DNA of 33,347 nt from Candidatus Methylacidiphilales bacterium (GTDB taxonomy: Bacteria > Verrucomicrobiota > Verrucomicrobiia > Methylacidiphilales > CAZTYG01). The DNA is taken from positions 1 through 33,347 of the forward strand of contig JANRJG010000016.1 of assembly GCA_033875315.1 (NCBI GenBank), read 5' to 3'. Position numbers and translations under genes: made by a program. Positions 33,232-33,347 of this stretch are shown here, piece by piece. Numbering within the stretch: position 1 is the first letter of the stretch; the number at the start of each line of letters is the position of its first letter. The notes beneath the pieces were generated by a model. It had not been told where the DNA came from. It made no database searches and saw only the letters and a program-made list of their open reading frames with translations.

Positions 33232-33347
33232 AAGCCGTCCGGCGAGGCGCGAGAAGGGAGCAGGTATGAAATATACCCGTGACCGACGAGCAACGAAGCG
33301 GGGCGGCTTTTTGGCCCCAGCCCGGAGGGTGATGGCGGCACCTGCCC
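33232..33347. ncRNA. Candidate structured RNA or mobile-element end, cut by window edge
   Basis: After the long stem-loop, the + strand shows AAGCCG (33232-33237) against CGGCTT (33304-33309), a GGTAT-GAAAT-ATACC hairpin (33263-33277), a GGGGC/GCCCC hairpin (33300-33318), and GCAGGT (33260-33265) against ACCTGC (33340-33345). The last closes the segment exactly at the window edge. Some of these helices compete, as in switch-like or multi-branch RNAs. No plausible protein frame is present. It could be a guide-type RNA of an IscB-like element, an intron end, or another structured repeat; none can be shown here. Confidence 0.35.

Noticed and set aside
33096-33341. 81-codon - strand frame at the right edge
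   Set aside because: It covers the strongly structured region, has no ribosome-binding site, and shows no protein-like pattern.

Overview
The window is a GC-rich bacterial chromosomal segment dominated by surface-glycan genes. Several things point to a Gram-negative, probably Verrucomicrobiota-like organism: an MsbA-like exporter next to heptosyltransferase-type (GT9) genes, a large secreted delta-60-repeat/Ig protein, a Tat-type lipoprotein phosphatase, and degenerate low-complexity intergenic repeats of kinds I associate with that phylum. The phylum is an inference from content and style; no rRNA or tRNA gene is visible to confirm it.

Layout. 1-500: the 3' end of an IS630-type transposase followed by a 174-bp MITE-like inverted repeat. 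0.5-6.9 kb: housekeeping and accessory genes: a serine hydrolase of the beta-lactamase fold, an SDR oxidoreductase, a small secreted protein, a membrane/glycine-zipper protein, a TPR membrane protein and an alkaline phosphatase lipoprotein. 7.1-10.7 kb: a fatty acyl desaturase, a WbuC-type cupin, a ferredoxin-cyclase fusion and a GT4 glycosyltransferase. Two tail-to-tail pairs here overlap by a few tens of bases. 10.7-11.5 kb: a long gap with hairpins but no convincing gene.

11.5-15.1 kb (+ strand): an MsbA-like ABC exporter and two sulfotransferase-family genes in visibly AT-richer DNA. 15.3-26.2 kb (- strand): an apparent nine-gene operon. It starts with the delta-60-repeat surface protein, continues with a membrane-anchored protein of unknown function, and then has seven glycosyltransferases (GT4, GT9, GT2, GT4, GT4, GT9 and a DxD-type GT-A). 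Several junctions are ATGA overlaps. 26.4-28.7 kb (+ strand): a DegT/DnrJ aminotransferase and a GT4. 28.7-33.0 kb (- strand): gmd, GT4, GNAT, pyrH and frr, closely packed so that translation housekeeping genes sit downstream of sugar genes. 33.1-33.35 kb: a strongly structured, apparently non-coding stretch running off the window.

Together the genes look like one large locus for a cell-surface polysaccharide or LPS. Gmd makes a GDP-6-deoxy-hexose precursor, the DegT enzyme makes an amino sugar, ten glycosyltransferases assemble the chain, the ABC protein may flip the lipid-linked product, and the two sulfotransferases may decorate it with sulfate. The sulfated-glycan idea is an inference. 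Its foundation, that the sulfotransferase-fold genes lie between the exporter and the glycosyltransferase operon, is seen directly.
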